Below are positions 19,178 to 28,978 of a DNA stretch of 32,123 nt, one piece after another. Position 1 is the stretch's first letter, and each line of letters starts with the position of its first letter. The stretch comes from Candidatus Omnitrophota bacterium. GTDB taxonomy: Bacteria; Omnitrophota; Gorgyraeia; Gygaellales; Profunditerraquicolaceae. Under the pieces are notes generated by a model. It was not told the DNA's origin, searched no databases, and worked only from the letters and a program-made list of their open reading frames with translations. Where the stretch lies: NCBI GenBank assembly GCA_016783715.1, contig JADHWA010000006.1, positions 1 through 32,123 on the forward strand, in the 5' to 3' direction. The position numbers and the translations under genes were made by a program.

Positions 19178-19441
19178 TTACTCCTCGCTGATTATGATCT
19201 TCTCTAACTCTACCAGAGCCGCCTGGGCATCATGGCCTTCGGCCTCAATGATAATCTCGCTGCCCTGCTCGGCCCCCAGCATCAGGATGCCCATAATAGA
19301 TTTACCGTTTACCTCTTCGGTGTCGTTTTTTACAGTGATCCGGGAATCGAATTTATTGGCGACCTGCACGAATAATGCTGCCGGACGGGCATGCAGCCCT
19401 GATTTATTCTTTACGGTTATTTTTTTCACTATTGATGCCAT
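19178..19441 (-). CDS. HPr family phosphocarrier protein
   Basis: NKSGLHARPAALFVQ (His15 region) and VNGKSIMGILML (Ser46 region). Start at 19441 has GGAGAACC upstream. Confidence 0.95.
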   Translation of the reverse strand: MASIVKKITVKNKSGLHARPAALFVQVANKFDSRITVKNDTEEVNGKSIMGILMLGAEQGSEIIIEAEGHDAQAALVELEKIIISEE

Positions 19442-19454
19442 GGTTCTCCTAAAT

Positions 19455-20732
19455 TTATACTTCTTCAATCAGTCCTAAGATCATCCCTGCAAGCTTGAGC
19501 GAATCATGCCTGACTACCCCTCCGCCAAGCACAAAATCATCCTCGATAACCCGATAACCTAAATTCCTGATATTTTTGGCGTCATTGACTACCCGATAGG
19601 CTTTCTCCTCCGAATATCGTTTCAATACCGAAACCGGCACCTCGGAAGTATTTAAAATACAATAATCTATTATCTGCTGATGGCTGTGTTTAATCAGCGC
19701 CTTTATATGATCAGACGCCTTAAATTCGTCTGTCTCACCCTGCTGGGTCATCAGATTGCATACGTAAACCTTAATCGCATTGGAAGCAACAATACTGTTG
19801 GCGATCTCCTTAATCAGGAGATTCGGGATTATACTCGTATATAGAGAACCTGGCCCCAGGATGATAATCTGAGCTTCCTCGATAGCCTTGATTGCATCCG
19901 GAGTCGCAACAGGGGCAGCAGGTTTTAAACTGACCCTGTTAATCGGAATATGCGCCTTAGGAATCTTATTCTCTCCTTCGGTAACCGAGCCATTCTTATG
20001 CTCTGCCACCAGTACCACATTGTTTAAGGTCGAGGGGATCACCTGCCCCCTAAGAGCCAGAACCTTACTGGTTTCTTTGATCGCCTTTTCAAAATCACCG
20101 GTCAACCTGGTCATTGCCGTCAAATAGAGGTTGCCGAAACTGTGGCCGGAAAGCTCTGGAGAGCTGCTATCAAAACGAAACTGAAAGAGATCGCGCATTA
20201 GTGCCGGCGCATCGGCCAGGGCGACCAAGCAGTTGCGTATATCCCCCGGAGGCAGGATATCGAATTGCTGTCTCAGCCGGCCTGATGAACCTCCGTCATC
20301 GGCCACGGTAACGATGGCGGTAATATTTGATGTAAACGCCTTAAGGCCCAACAGCAGCATTGACAACCCAGTGCCCCCTCCGATAGTGACTATCTTGGGG
20401 CCGCGATCAAGGTGCTTGCTCTGGTATAGGATATCGATTAATTCTTTCCCCTTGGAGGCCGGAACAAGTGCGGCAACAAAGGACCTGACGATCCGCTTAA
20501 TACTTAAGACCAAAATTATGATTCCGGAAATCAAAATTACCGTGTCCAGCACCTTTAGTACCTGAATCTCCTCTATGCGCAGATAGGCAGAACTGATAAT
20601 TATCAGGATCACGCCGAATATAGCCATACCCATCCAGCGTTTTAACCCAATACCCGGATAAAGCCATTTGAATAACTCCCGGGCAAACTTTGAACCTTTT
20701 AACTTTTCTAAATATTTAAATTCTTTTTTCAT
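19455..20732 (-). CDS. YvcK/CofD-like gluconeogenesis factor with N-terminal TM helices
   Basis: VTIGGGTGLSMLLLGLK, VADDGGSSGRLR, PPGDIRNCLVAL and LGPGSLYTSIIPNLL. MKKEFKY start at 20732 has an AGGAAG Shine-Dalgarno. Confidence 0.92.
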   Translation of the reverse strand: MKKEFKYLEKLKGSKFARELFKWLYPGIGLKRWMGMAIFGVILIIISSAYLRIEEIQVLKVLDTVILISGIIILVLSIKRIVRSFVAALVPASKGKELIDILYQSKHLDRGPKIVTIGGGTGLSMLLLGLKAFTSNITAIVTVADDGGSSGRLRQQFDILPPGDIRNCLVALADAPALMRDLFQFRFDSSSPELSGHSFGNLYLTAMTRLTGDFEKAIKETSKVLALRGQVIPSTLNNVVLVAEHKNGSVTEGENKIPKAHIPINRVSLKPAAPVATPDAIKAIEEAQIIILGPGSLYTSIIPNLLIKEIANSIVASNAIKVYVCNLMTQQGETDEFKASDHIKALIKHSHQQIIDYCILNTSEVPVSVLKRYSEEKAYRVVNDAKNIRNLGYRVIEDDFVLGGGVVRHDSLKLAGMILGLIEEV

Positions 20733-21186
20733 CTTCCTGAATAATAATCTTGGCGATTGCTTTATTCTCCTGACAGGCGCGTAAACTATCACGGAAATAT
20801 TTATCCTTTAAGAGCCTTGAGATGCGCGCCAGGGCCTTAAGGTGCGGCCCTGCAGAATCCTGAGGAGCCAGCAACAAAAAGAATATAAATGCCGGCTCAC
20901 CGTCTAAGGAATCGAAATCTACGCCTTTTTTGGAGAGGCCAAAAGAAGCAACTAATTTTCCGATGCAATCACATTTAGCGTGCGGTATGGCCACCCCCTG
21001 GCCGATCGCCGTCGACCCCAGGGATTCCCTTACCAGGAGCGCATCTATTACTTTGTTGCGGTGGCGCTTGTCGATCTGGCCGGCATTGATCAGAGCATCC
21101 ACCAATTCTTTAATCACATCTCCTTTTTTAGAAGATTTAATATCCGGAGTTATCGCTCCCTCAGCAAGAAAATCCTGGATCTTCAT
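20716..21186 (-). CDS. PTS EIIA (fructose/PtsN-like) domain protein
   Basis: LVRESLGSTAIGQGVAIPHAKCD motif with active-site His; LLLAPQDSAGPHLKALARISRLL. Confidence 0.92.
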   Translation of the reverse strand: MKIQDFLAEGAITPDIKSSKKGDVIKELVDALINAGQIDKRHRNKVIDALLVRESLGSTAIGQGVAIPHAKCDCIGKLVASFGLSKKGVDFDSLDGEPAFIFFLLLAPQDSAGPHLKALARISRLLKDKYFRDSLRACQENKAIAKIIIQEDEKRI

Positions 21187-21238
21187 CTTGTAATTCTCCT
21201 TCCTATTGTTTGTTATTGGCAGTTTAGAAGTTAATTAA

Positions 21239-21310
<72 letters not shown>

Positions 21311-21354
21311 ATTCATCTTAAAAAATAAGACTGACGATTCATCCGCACAAAAAG

Positions 21355-21436
21355 TGCGGACGGAGGGATTTGAACCCCCAAGGGTCTCCCCAATAGCTCC
21401 TAAGGCTATCGCGTCTTCCAGTTTCGCCACGTCCGC
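21355..21436 (-). tRNA. tRNA-Leu (TAG)
   Basis: gcggacgtggcgaaactgg...ATAGCctTAGgaGCTAT...ggttcaaatccctccgtccgca; class II long variable arm. Confidence 0.96.
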
Positions 21437-21646
21437 GTAAATTTTAGGCCCCTAGCATTATAATGAAATAGAGAAAATGCTCGGGGTAAATTTCCTGCCC
21501 GTTTATAACGGGGAAATTTATGAGCCTCCCGAGACCGGCTTCTCCCTCGTTTACTCCTTACGAGAAGCCGTCCCCCTCATGGCTATCGCTTATTTAAGGG
21601 GGATCTCAGATGAAAACTCTTACACCTCGTCTCGGATACAATTAAG

Positions 21647-21719
21647 TGAGCCTCCCGAGACTCGAACTCGGCACACGCGGCTTAAAAAGCCGCTGCTCTA
21701 CCGGATGAGCTAGAGGCCC
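21647..21719 (-). tRNA. tRNA-Lys (TTT)
   Basis: gggcctctagctcatccggtagagcaGCGGCttTTTaaGCCGCgtgtgccgagttcgagtctcgggaggctca. Confidence 0.96.
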
Positions 21720-21726
21720 AGATCTA

Positions 21727-22287
21727 TTAAAATTCGAGGATCTCTTTTTCCTTTTCCTCTCTCAATTCGTCTATCTTGGCGATATACTTATCGACTATCT
21801 TCTGTAATTCGTCGACACCTCTAAATTTATTGTCTTCGGAGATTATCTTATCCTTTAGAAGTTTCTCTAAATGCTCTTTGGCATCACGCCTGATCGTTCG
21901 CAGTGAGATCCTGCCCTCCTCGCTCATCTTATGTAAGAGCTTAACCAGCTCCTGTCTTCTCTCCTTAGATAGCGCTGGCAGCGAAAGCCTGACTATCTTC
22001 CCGTCGTTAGAAGGGGTGATCCCCAGGCTTGATTTCATGATCGCTTTTTCGATCTCTACGATTGCAGAAACGTCCCAAGGTTGTATGGTGATCAGATGTA
22101 CATCAGGCACCGAGATTGAGGCCATCTGCTTTAAGAGCGTCGATGTCCCATAATAATCAATATGAAGCCCTTCCACCAGATGAGGACTTGCCCTGCCGGT
22201 CCTGATCTCTGAAAACTCTCTCTTTACGGACTCCAGAGTCTTCTTCATCTTATCTTCAGTACTGTGTAAAACTTCTTTGGTAGTCAT
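21727..22287 (-). CDS. frr: Ribosome recycling factor
   Basis: IRTGRASPHLVEGLHIDYYG, ITIQPWD and LVKLLHKMSEEGRISLRTIRRDA motifs. Confidence 0.96.
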   Translation of the reverse strand: MTTKEVLHSTEDKMKKTLESVKREFSEIRTGRASPHLVEGLHIDYYGTSTLLKQMASISVPDVHLITIQPWDVSAIVEIEKAIMKSSLGITPSNDGKIVRLSLPALSKERRQELVKLLHKMSEEGRISLRTIRRDAKEHLEKLLKDKIISEDNKFRGVDELQKIVDKYIAKIDELREEKEKEILEF

Positions 22288-22307
22288 CGCTCCTCCGTTT
22301 ATAGACC

Positions 22308-23030
22308 CTAGCTAACTACCGTCCCTACTTTACCACCCAGGACAGCTTCCTTGATATTATTTTTCCGGTGAAGATTAAAGACTACTATAGGCAGTTTATT
22401 ATCCATGCAGAGGCTTACTGCAGTCGCATCCATGACTTTTAGGCCCTTCTTTAACACATCGATGTATTTAAGCCGCTTGAACTTCCTTGCGCTCTTTACT
22501 TTTAAAGGATCCGCTGAATAGATGCCGTCAACCTTAGTCGCCTTCAAGAGCACCTCGGCGTGAATCTCGGCCGCCCTAAGCGCTGCTGCGGTATCAGTTG
22601 TAAAATAAGGGTTTCCCGTACCGGCTACAAAGATCACTACCCTCCCCTTTTCTAAATGCCTGATCGCTTTTCTTCTGATATATGGCTCGGCTACCTTTTG
22701 CATCTCTATGGCGCTCATCACCCGGGTAGGGATTCCTGCTATCTCTAAGACATTCTGCAGGGCCAATCCGTTTATAACCGTCGCCAGCATCCCCATATAA
22801 TCGGCTACTGAACGATCCATATCCAGCCCCAGCGACCCGGAGTTCTGCTGCCCGCGAAAGATATTGCCCCCTCCTAAGACGATGGCGATATCTACCTTCA
22901 GAGCCTTGATATCCTTTATCTGGCGCGAGATCGCCAGCAAAACGGAATTATCGATCCCGTGAGACTTTTTACCCTGGAAGGTCTCGCCGCTTAATTTAAG
23001 TACGATCCTCTTATATTTGGCCTTCTTCAT
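22308..23030 (-). CDS. pyrH: UMP kinase
   Basis: [36 protein letters not shown] and [17 protein letters not shown] motifs. Confidence 0.97.
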   Translation of the reverse strand: MKKAKYKRIVLKLSGETFQGKKSHGIDNSVLLAISRQIKDIKALKVDIAIVLGGGNIFRGQQNSGSLGLDMDRSVADYMGMLATVINGLALQNVLEIAGIPTRVMSAIEMQKVAEPYIRRKAIRHLEKGRVVIFVAGTGNPYFTTDTAAALRAAEIHAEVLLKATKVDGIYSADPLKVKSARKFKRLKYIDVLKKGLKVMDATAVSLCMDNKLPIVVFNLHRKNNIKEAVLGGKVGTVVS

Positions 23031-23557
23031 TATTCACCGATCTTAAAACGGATGAATCTTCGAATAACAATATTTTCGCTGAATTTTGCCAAGAGACTGC
23101 CCATACAATCGTTGATCGTTACAGTTGGATCCTTAATAAAGGATTGTTCCAGGAGGCAATTAGCCTTATAGAAGGCCTCCTTATTCTTCTCCTTCTTGAG
23201 TATATCCTCCGGAACATCTTCCCTCTTTATATACGAAGGGCTTAATGCGGTTATCTGCATCGCCACGTCTTTAGTGAATTGACGGAACTCCTCGTTACGC
23301 GCTACGAAATCCGTCTCGCAGTTTACCTCAAGGATCACTCCTACTTTATTACCGGTATGTACATAGGCCTCGATCCTGCCCTCTTTTGCGGCGCGCTCTC
23401 CTTTTTTTGCGGCCACCTCAAGTCCTCGCTTACGGATCAGGGTTGCTGCCTTCTTGATGTCTCCCTTGGATTCCTCTAAGGCATCCTTACAATTAGCCAC
23501 ACTTGCCAAGGTCATACTTCTTAATTCTTTGATTGAGTCTAGTGGTATCTTTTTCAT
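23030..23557 (-). CDS. tsf: Elongation factor Ts (short form, 175 aa)
   Basis: [22 protein letters not shown] and [19 protein letters not shown] motifs; lies between rpsB and pyrH. Confidence 0.93.
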   Translation of the reverse strand: MKKIPLDSIKELRSMTLASVANCKDALEESKGDIKKAATLIRKRGLEVAAKKGERAAKEGRIEAYVHTGNKVGVILEVNCETDFVARNEEFRQFTKDVAMQITALSPSYIKREDVPEDILKKEKNKEAFYKANCLLEQSFIKDPTVTINDCMGSLLAKFSENIVIRRFIRFKIGE

Positions 23558-23564
23558 CTTATTC

Positions 23565-24467
23565 CTACGCTTTCTTCTTAGTCTTTATTTTGGTATCATC
23601 TACTCTGGATGGATGCCCCTTCTTCGGAGGTTTTGGCTGGCCTGCTGGTTCATCTTTACTCGATTCTTCGACTATCTCCTCGATCTCCTTGATTCCGGCC
23701 TCTTCCTCCGGCAATACCACGGGAGCCTCTTGCCCTGGCTCGTCCTTATTTAAGACCGCACCGCTTTCGGAAAGATAGGAGAGGAATTTCTTTCTCCCCT
23801 CGATAATGCTGTCGGCGATCAGGGATGTGACTAAACGCACAGATTTGGCGGCATCGTCATTGCCGGGAATCGGATAGGCTATTGGATCGGGATTACAATT
23901 GGTATCCAGGAATGCCACTATCGGGATAGAAAGCCGCCCTGCTTCTTTGACTGCGGTCTCCTCTTTTTTCGTATCCACGATAAAGATCGCTGCCGGCATC
24001 CTCTCCATCTGGACGATCCCGGAAAAGTTTTTCTTGAGTTTGCCGGCTTCCTTCTCAAGACCGGACACCTCTTTCTTGGTCAGTTTCTCAAAGGTCCCGT
24101 CCTCATGCATCTTATCGATCTCTTTAAGGCGATTTATGCTCTTTTTTACCGTAGAAAAATTCGTCAGCAATCCGCCCGGCCAGCGTTCGGCAACGTAATA
24201 CATACCCGCCCGCACAGCCTCTTCGCGAATGATCTCCTGGGCCTGCTTCTTTGTCCCGACAAAAATCACGTATTCCCCCTTCGATGCCAACTCCATCAAG
24301 AAATCTCTGGCTTTATTCAGACACTCCTCTGTCTTTTCTAAGTCAATGACATAGATCCCGCTCCTCCGGCCAAAAATGAACTTCTTCATCTTCGGGTTCC
24401 AGCGGGCGGTTTTATGTCCGAAATGCACCCCTGCTTCTAATAACTGCTTTATTAATTCTGACGGCAC
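23565..24467 (-). CDS. rpsB: 30S ribosomal protein S2 with charged C-terminal extension
   Basis: LLEAGVHFGHKTARWNPKMKKFIFG and RWPGGLLTNFSTV motifs; tail rich in E then K. Confidence 0.96.
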   Translation of the reverse strand: MPSELIKQLLEAGVHFGHKTARWNPKMKKFIFGRRSGIYVIDLEKTEECLNKARDFLMELASKGEYVIFVGTKKQAQEIIREEAVRAGMYYVAERWPGGLLTNFSTVKKSINRLKEIDKMHEDGTFEKLTKKEVSGLEKEAGKLKKNFSGIVQMERMPAAIFIVDTKKEETAVKEAGRLSIPIVAFLDTNCNPDPIAYPIPGNDDAAKSVRLVTSLIADSIIEGRKKFLSYLSESGAVLNKDEPGQEAPVVLPEEEAGIKEIEEIVEESSKDEPAGQPKPPKKGHPSRVDDTKIKTKKKA

Positions 24468-24587
24468 TTTTCTTACTCCTTCCTTTTCATTTTGCTTTTG
24501 ACGAGTTTTCCTGTCTAAATCATGCTTTTTGGCAGGAATAGGCTGGAAATATCGCTCTTTTATGGTTTTTTCAGAAATTAAAGTGTA

Positions 24588-24615
24588 ATTATATCATAAT
24601 CTTAGAAATAAACAA
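24588..24615 (-). promoter_or_regulatory. Candidate sigma-70 promoter for rpsB-tsf-pyrH-frr
   Basis: Minus strand TTGTTT-N16-TATAAT in the msbA-rpsB gap. Confidence 0.5.
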
Positions 24616-24618
24616 CAA

Positions 24619-26406
24619 TTATTGTAGTTCTTGCATCTGGTAAAGCTTCGTATATAATCCGCCTTTATCTAATAATGCCTGGTGATTCCCCTCTTCGGCA
24701 ATCACCCCATCCTGGAGAACGATAATCCTCTGGGCATTCTTTACCGTAGAGAGCCTGTGGGCAATCACCAGAACCGTTCTTCCGCAGACTAAGGTATCCA
24801 GGGCATCCTGAACAATGCGTTCGGAGCGGGTATCCAGCTGTGATGTCGCCTCATCCAGGATCAAAATCGGAGGATCTTTAAGCAGAGCACGGGCGATGGC
24901 TATCCTCTGGCGTTCACCTCCGGAGAGCTTCATACCCCTATCTCCTATGACCGTATCATAACCTGAAGAAAAGTTAGTGATGAATTCATGCGCATGAGCC
25001 AGGGTCGCTGCCTTCTCAATCTCCTTATCCGAAGTCTCTAATTTTCCGTAGGCGATATTTGCCCTGATCGTATCATTAAAGAGGAATGTCTCCTGCGTGA
25101 CGATACCGATCAGCCGGCGCAGTGATTTAAGTGATACCTCTTTAATATCTTTGCCGTCGATTAAAATCCTCCCCTTCACCGGATCATAAAAACGCGGGAT
25201 CAGATCCAGCAGCGTTGTTTTGCCTACACCGCTGGGGCCGACTACCGCCAACATCTGCCCCTTCTCTACCTTTAAACTGATGCCTTTTAGGATCTGGTTG
25301 TCACCGTAATTAAACCTTACATTCTCATAAACGATACTATTATCGAATCTACTGATATCGACCGCCCCCTTGGCCTCTTTGATACTTGATAAGGTATCTA
25401 ATACTTCATATATTCTGATACTGGCTGCGGTAGCCTGCTGATTCAGAGAATGCACCTGACTGATCTTCTTAAAAGGCCTGATACACGATAGTAGCGCACC
25501 CAGGAAGAGGCCGAATACGCCGAAGGAGAGTTTTCCGGCGATCACTTCCTTACCCCCCCAGACAAAAACTAAGATTCCGGCCACACAGCCTAAAAATTCG
25601 GTCACCGGGCTTAAAATCAACAGGCGCTTAATCGACTTCATCGAGATCTTATAATACTGCTGGTTGGTCTGGTCAAACTTTTTTATTTCATAATCTTCCA
25701 TATTGAAGGCCTTGACGATCCTGTTGCCGATGATCGACTCATAGAGCAGGGAATTTATATCGGCCATCTTCTCCTGGCCGCGATGCGATAACTTACGCAG
25801 AATCTTGCCTACTTTTACTATTGGGAAGGCGATAAAGGGCACTAAAATAAAAGATATCAACGCCATCTTAAAATATATGAAAAAGGTCAGCGATAGGAAT
25901 ATGACTATCTGCATCCCCTGGTAGATCAGGTCAGTGGAACCATAGGAAACTGCATTCTCCACAAGTTTGACGTCGTTGGTGACCCGGGAGATCATCTCTC
26001 CGCCGCGCTTCTGGGTAAAGTAATCAAGCGAGAGCCCCTGCAGCTTTGCATAAAGTTTACTCCTGATGTCCCTGACTACAGACTGGCCGATATCCGACAT
26101 TATGTAGCTCTGCAGGAAGCTGAATATCCCCTTAAACAAAAACAGCAGGATCACTCCCACCGCGATATATTTTAATACCACCATGGGCGAGGCATCATTT
26201 ATCCGGTCCACCAGACTAGCCAACAAAGGCGGCAGCTGCGCTGGGACAACTATCTTCTGGTTAGTCAAGACCTTATCCGCCACCGGCACAATCATCGCCA
26301 GCTGCACCCCGTCAAAGAGGGCAGAAAAGCCCATACAGATCGCCGCAAAGAAGAACTTACCTATATATGGTCGAACAAATTTCAGTAACCTTAAGTAATC
26401 CCGCAT
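24619..26406 (-). CDS. ABC transporter, MsbA-like lipid A exporter family (fused TM-ATPase)
   Basis: Walker A GPSGVGKTT, signature LSGGERQRIAIARALLKDPPILILDEATSQLD, six-TM N-terminal domain. Confidence 0.9.
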   Translation of the reverse strand: MRDYLRLLKFVRPYIGKFFFAAICMGFSALFDGVQLAMIVPVADKVLTNQKIVVPAQLPPLLASLVDRINDASPMVVLKYIAVGVILLFLFKGIFSFLQSYIMSDIGQSVVRDIRSKLYAKLQGLSLDYFTQKRGGEMISRVTNDVKLVENAVSYGSTDLIYQGMQIVIFLSLTFFIYFKMALISFILVPFIAFPIVKVGKILRKLSHRGQEKMADINSLLYESIIGNRIVKAFNMEDYEIKKFDQTNQQYYKISMKSIKRLLILSPVTEFLGCVAGILVFVWGGKEVIAGKLSFGVFGLFLGALLSCIRPFKKISQVHSLNQQATAASIRIYEVLDTLSSIKEAKGAVDISRFDNSIVYENVRFNYGDNQILKGISLKVEKGQMLAVVGPSGVGKTTLLDLIPRFYDPVKGRILIDGKDIKEVSLKSLRRLIGIVTQETFLFNDTIRANIAYGKLETSDKEIEKAATLAHAHEFITNFSSGYDTVIGDRGMKLSGGERQRIAIARALLKDPPILILDEATSQLDTRSERIVQDALDTLVCGRTVLVIAHRLSTVKNAQRIIVLQDGVIAEEGNHQALLDKGGLYTKLYQMQELQ

Positions 26407-26435
26407 CTTTTGCTCCTTTTAAAAAATTGTATGAT

Positions 26436-26463
26436 ATTGTAACATATATTGCTTAAAATGCAA
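26436..26463 (-). promoter_or_regulatory. Candidate sigma-70 promoter for the ABC transporter gene
   Basis: Minus strand TTGCAT-N16-TACAAT about 30 nt upstream of the ATG. Confidence 0.45.
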
Positions 26464-26497
26464 CTTTTTTTCTCATTTATTTGCATAATTTTGGGCA

Positions 26498-26786
26498 TTT
26501 CCGAAACCCCCCTGTCAATTTTCTCGCTCAGGTCGATTCTACCCTCTGGGCCGCCAATGCTCTTTCGTATTTTCGGTGGCTGCAGAACTCGCCCTATTTG
26601 CTCTATGCAAATAGGGCTCAGACAACTTCGCCATCCTGGTGCTGTCGCTTCGTCCTTCGATTTCACTCAGGACGAAATCCCGAGCGCAGTCGAGGGACTT
26701 CGCTCCACCAGGATCCCCGTAAATACTCAAGCTCCATTGGCTAAAATCGACATTCGCTGCGAAAACTGCCAATGGTGTTTCGGAAA
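26498..26786. repeat. Nested inverted-repeat block in the divergent msbA / Gfo-Idh-MocA intergenic region
   Basis: Outer arms TTTCCGAAAC (26498-26507) / GTTTCGGAAA (26777-26786). Inner hairpins GCCCTATTTG/CAAATAGGGC, ATCCTGGTG/CACCAGGAT and CCATTGGC/GCCAATGG. REP-like TCCTTCGATTTCACTCAGGA and TCCCGAGCGCAGTCGAGGGA. Confidence 0.8.
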
Positions 26787-26867
26787 CTATAGAAGTTAAT
26801 TATGAAATAAATCCCTTGCTATTCTCCGGTAAGATTTTAGTTGCATCGGTTATCGGAGTCTGATATT

Positions 26868-27797
26868 ATGCATAACATGAATAAGCCAAGAGTTGCCGTG
26901 ATCGGAACCGGACATCTCGGTTCAATCCACGCAAAGATTTACAGCGAATTTGACTGCTGTCAATTAGTGGGGGTCTGCGATATTAATCAGGACCGGCTCC
27001 ACAAGGTAGCCGAGCAGCTGGGGACTCCCCGGTTCACCGACCATAAGCAGCTATTCGGCAAGGTAGATGCCGTAAGTATCGCCACCACAACCGACACCCA
27101 CTATGGAATCGCTAAAGACTTCCTCCTGAACAAGATACACACCCTGGTTGAGAAACCATTCACTACCGGCCTAAAAGAAGCCGACTCTCTGATAGAGTTA
27201 GCAAAAAATAACAGGCTTATCCTGCAGGTCGGACATATAGAAAGATTTAATTCCGCCTTCGGTGCCACCAGAGATATAGTGCGCCATCCGCGATTTATTG
27301 AATGCCACCGCTTGAGCCCCTTCCCTCATCGCTCCCTGGATGTAGGGGCTGTACTTGACCTGATGATCCATGACATCGATATAGTCATTGGAATTGTTCC
27401 CTCAAAGATTACCAAGATTGAATCCGTCGGAATAAATGTCCTGACTAAATTCGAGGATATCGCCAATAGCCGGATTACTTTTAGTAACGGTTGTGTCGCA
27501 AACCTAACCGCCAGCCGCGTCTCGGATGAGGCTATGCGCAAGATCCGGATCTTCCAGGAGGACATGTATATATCCCTTGATTATAAGGAAGCTAAGGCGG
27601 TAGTCTACAGGAAGGATGGCCACTCAATCTCCAAAGAAAGCCTCCCTATCGAAAAAGAGCAGCCTCTGCAGAAAGAGTTGCGCTCCTTTATTGACTGCGT
27701 CAGCCAGAATAAGGTCCCGTTGGTCTCCGGAGAGGTGGCGCGGGAGGCACTTGAGGTGGCGCTGGAAATTCAGGAACAGATACGGCGCAACCGCTAA
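26868..27797 (+). CDS. Gfo/Idh/MocA family oxidoreductase
   Basis: PRVAVIGTGHLGSIHAKIYSE, VEKPFTTGLKEAD, QVGHIERFNSAF and MIHDIDIVIG motifs. ATG at 26868 is preferred over TTG at 26841. Confidence 0.9.
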   Translation: MHNMNKPRVAVIGTGHLGSIHAKIYSEFDCCQLVGVCDINQDRLHKVAEQLGTPRFTDHKQLFGKVDAVSIATTTDTHYGIAKDFLLNKIHTLVEKPFTTGLKEADSLIELAKNNRLILQVGHIERFNSAFGATRDIVRHPRFIECHRLSPFPHRSLDVGAVLDLMIHDIDIVIGIVPSKITKIESVGINVLTKFEDIANSRITFSNGCVANLTASRVSDEAMRKIRIFQEDMYISLDYKEAKAVVYRKDGHSISKESLPIEKEQPLQKELRSFIDCVSQNKVPLVSGEVAREALEVALEIQEQIRRNR

Positions 27798-27808
27798 ACA
27801 ATAAAATA

Positions 27809-28978
27809 ATGGCTAAACAAATCCATATTATGATCATCTGCGGCGAGCCCTCCGGCGACCTGCATGCGGCAAATCTGGCAAAAGAATTATTCAAGATAAA
27901 CCCCTCGATCATAATCCAGGCGGTAGGCGGCGATCAGCTGCGCTCAAGCGGAGCCGAGATCATATCTGAAATCAGAGGTTTTACGGTTTTAGGATTCTTT
28001 GATGTAATTAAAAAGCTCCCCCGGTTCCTGGCGCTTCAAAGGAATATATTAGATAAGATCAGGACGGTAAAACCTGCGGCTGTAATCCTGGTTGATTTCT
28101 CCGGATTTAACCTCCGCCTGGCAAAGAAAATCAATAATAGTGTACCGGTTATCTATTATATCCCACCTCAGGTTTGGGCCTCCCGGCCCGGAAGGTTGAA
28201 TTCGATAAGAAAGTATATCAGCAAGTTAATTGTGATCTTTGAGTTCGAGAGAGATTTCTACAAAAAGCATGGTATTGAAGTTGATTTTGCCGGCGGACAT
28301 CCTTTATTGGATACAGCAAAGCCCACGATGCCAAAGAAGGACTTCTTCGAGAAGTTTGGCCTTAATCAATCGGAGTTGACTATCGCTCTTCTGCCCGGTT
28401 CCCGCCAACAGGAGATCAGGCAAATTCTCCCGGTAATGCTGGAAGCTGCTAAGATCATCTCTAAGCAGATTCCCAGAATACAATTTATCGTGGCAAAGTC
28501 TGCCCAACTGGATAACAGCCTCTACCGCAATATTAGCAAGAATTTTAACCTCAATCTTAAAGTCATCGAGGCGATGACTTATGACTGCCTGCAGGCAGCG
28601 GATTTTTGCCTGATTACATCCGGTACAGCGACGCTTGAAGCTGCGATCATGCAAAAACCTTTCCTGATAATTTATAAAATGGGGATCTTAAATTACCTCC
28701 TCTATCGTCCTCAGGTAAAAATTCCCTATATCGGAATAGTAAATATCATCTCCGGAAAACAGATAATCCCTGAATTTATCCAATTTAACGCCCGGGGCAG
28801 GAGTATCGCCGCCGGAGCCTTAAAGCTATTAAAAAATGAATTCGAACTAAAAAAGATGACCGCAGATCTCACCCGGTTTAAATCTTTACTTGGAAAAGAG
28901 GGGGCGGCTCTACGCTCTGCCGGGATCATCACCGAATTCATAGCTAAAGATGAAAATAAATCCGACCAAAACAATTAA
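27809..28978 (+). CDS. lpxB: Lipid-A-disaccharide synthase
   Basis: GEPSGDLHAANL, YYIPPQVWASRPGR, LLPGSRQQEI and TSGTATLEAA motifs. Confidence 0.95.
   Translation: MAKQIHIMIICGEPSGDLHAANLAKELFKINPSIIIQAVGGDQLRSSGAEIISEIRGFTVLGFFDVIKKLPRFLALQRNILDKIRTVKPAAVILVDFSGFNLRLAKKINNSVPVIYYIPPQVWASRPGRLNSIRKYISKLIVIFEFERDFYKKHGIEVDFAGGHPLLDTAKPTMPKKDFFEKFGLNQSELTIALLPGSRQQEIRQILPVMLEAAKIISKQIPRIQFIVAKSAQLDNSLYRNISKNFNLNLKVIEAMTYDCLQAADFCLITSGTATLEAAIMQKPFLIIYKMGILNYLLYRPQVKIPYIGIVNIISGKQIIPEFIQFNARGRSIAAGALKLLKNEFELKKMTADLTRFKSLLGKEGAALRSAGIITEFIAKDENKSDQNN

Noticed and set aside
26449-26799. ORFs in the msbA / Gfo-Idh-MocA gap on both strands
   Set aside because: They coincide with the inverted-repeat block, show no protein family signal, and overlap the candidate msbA promoter.
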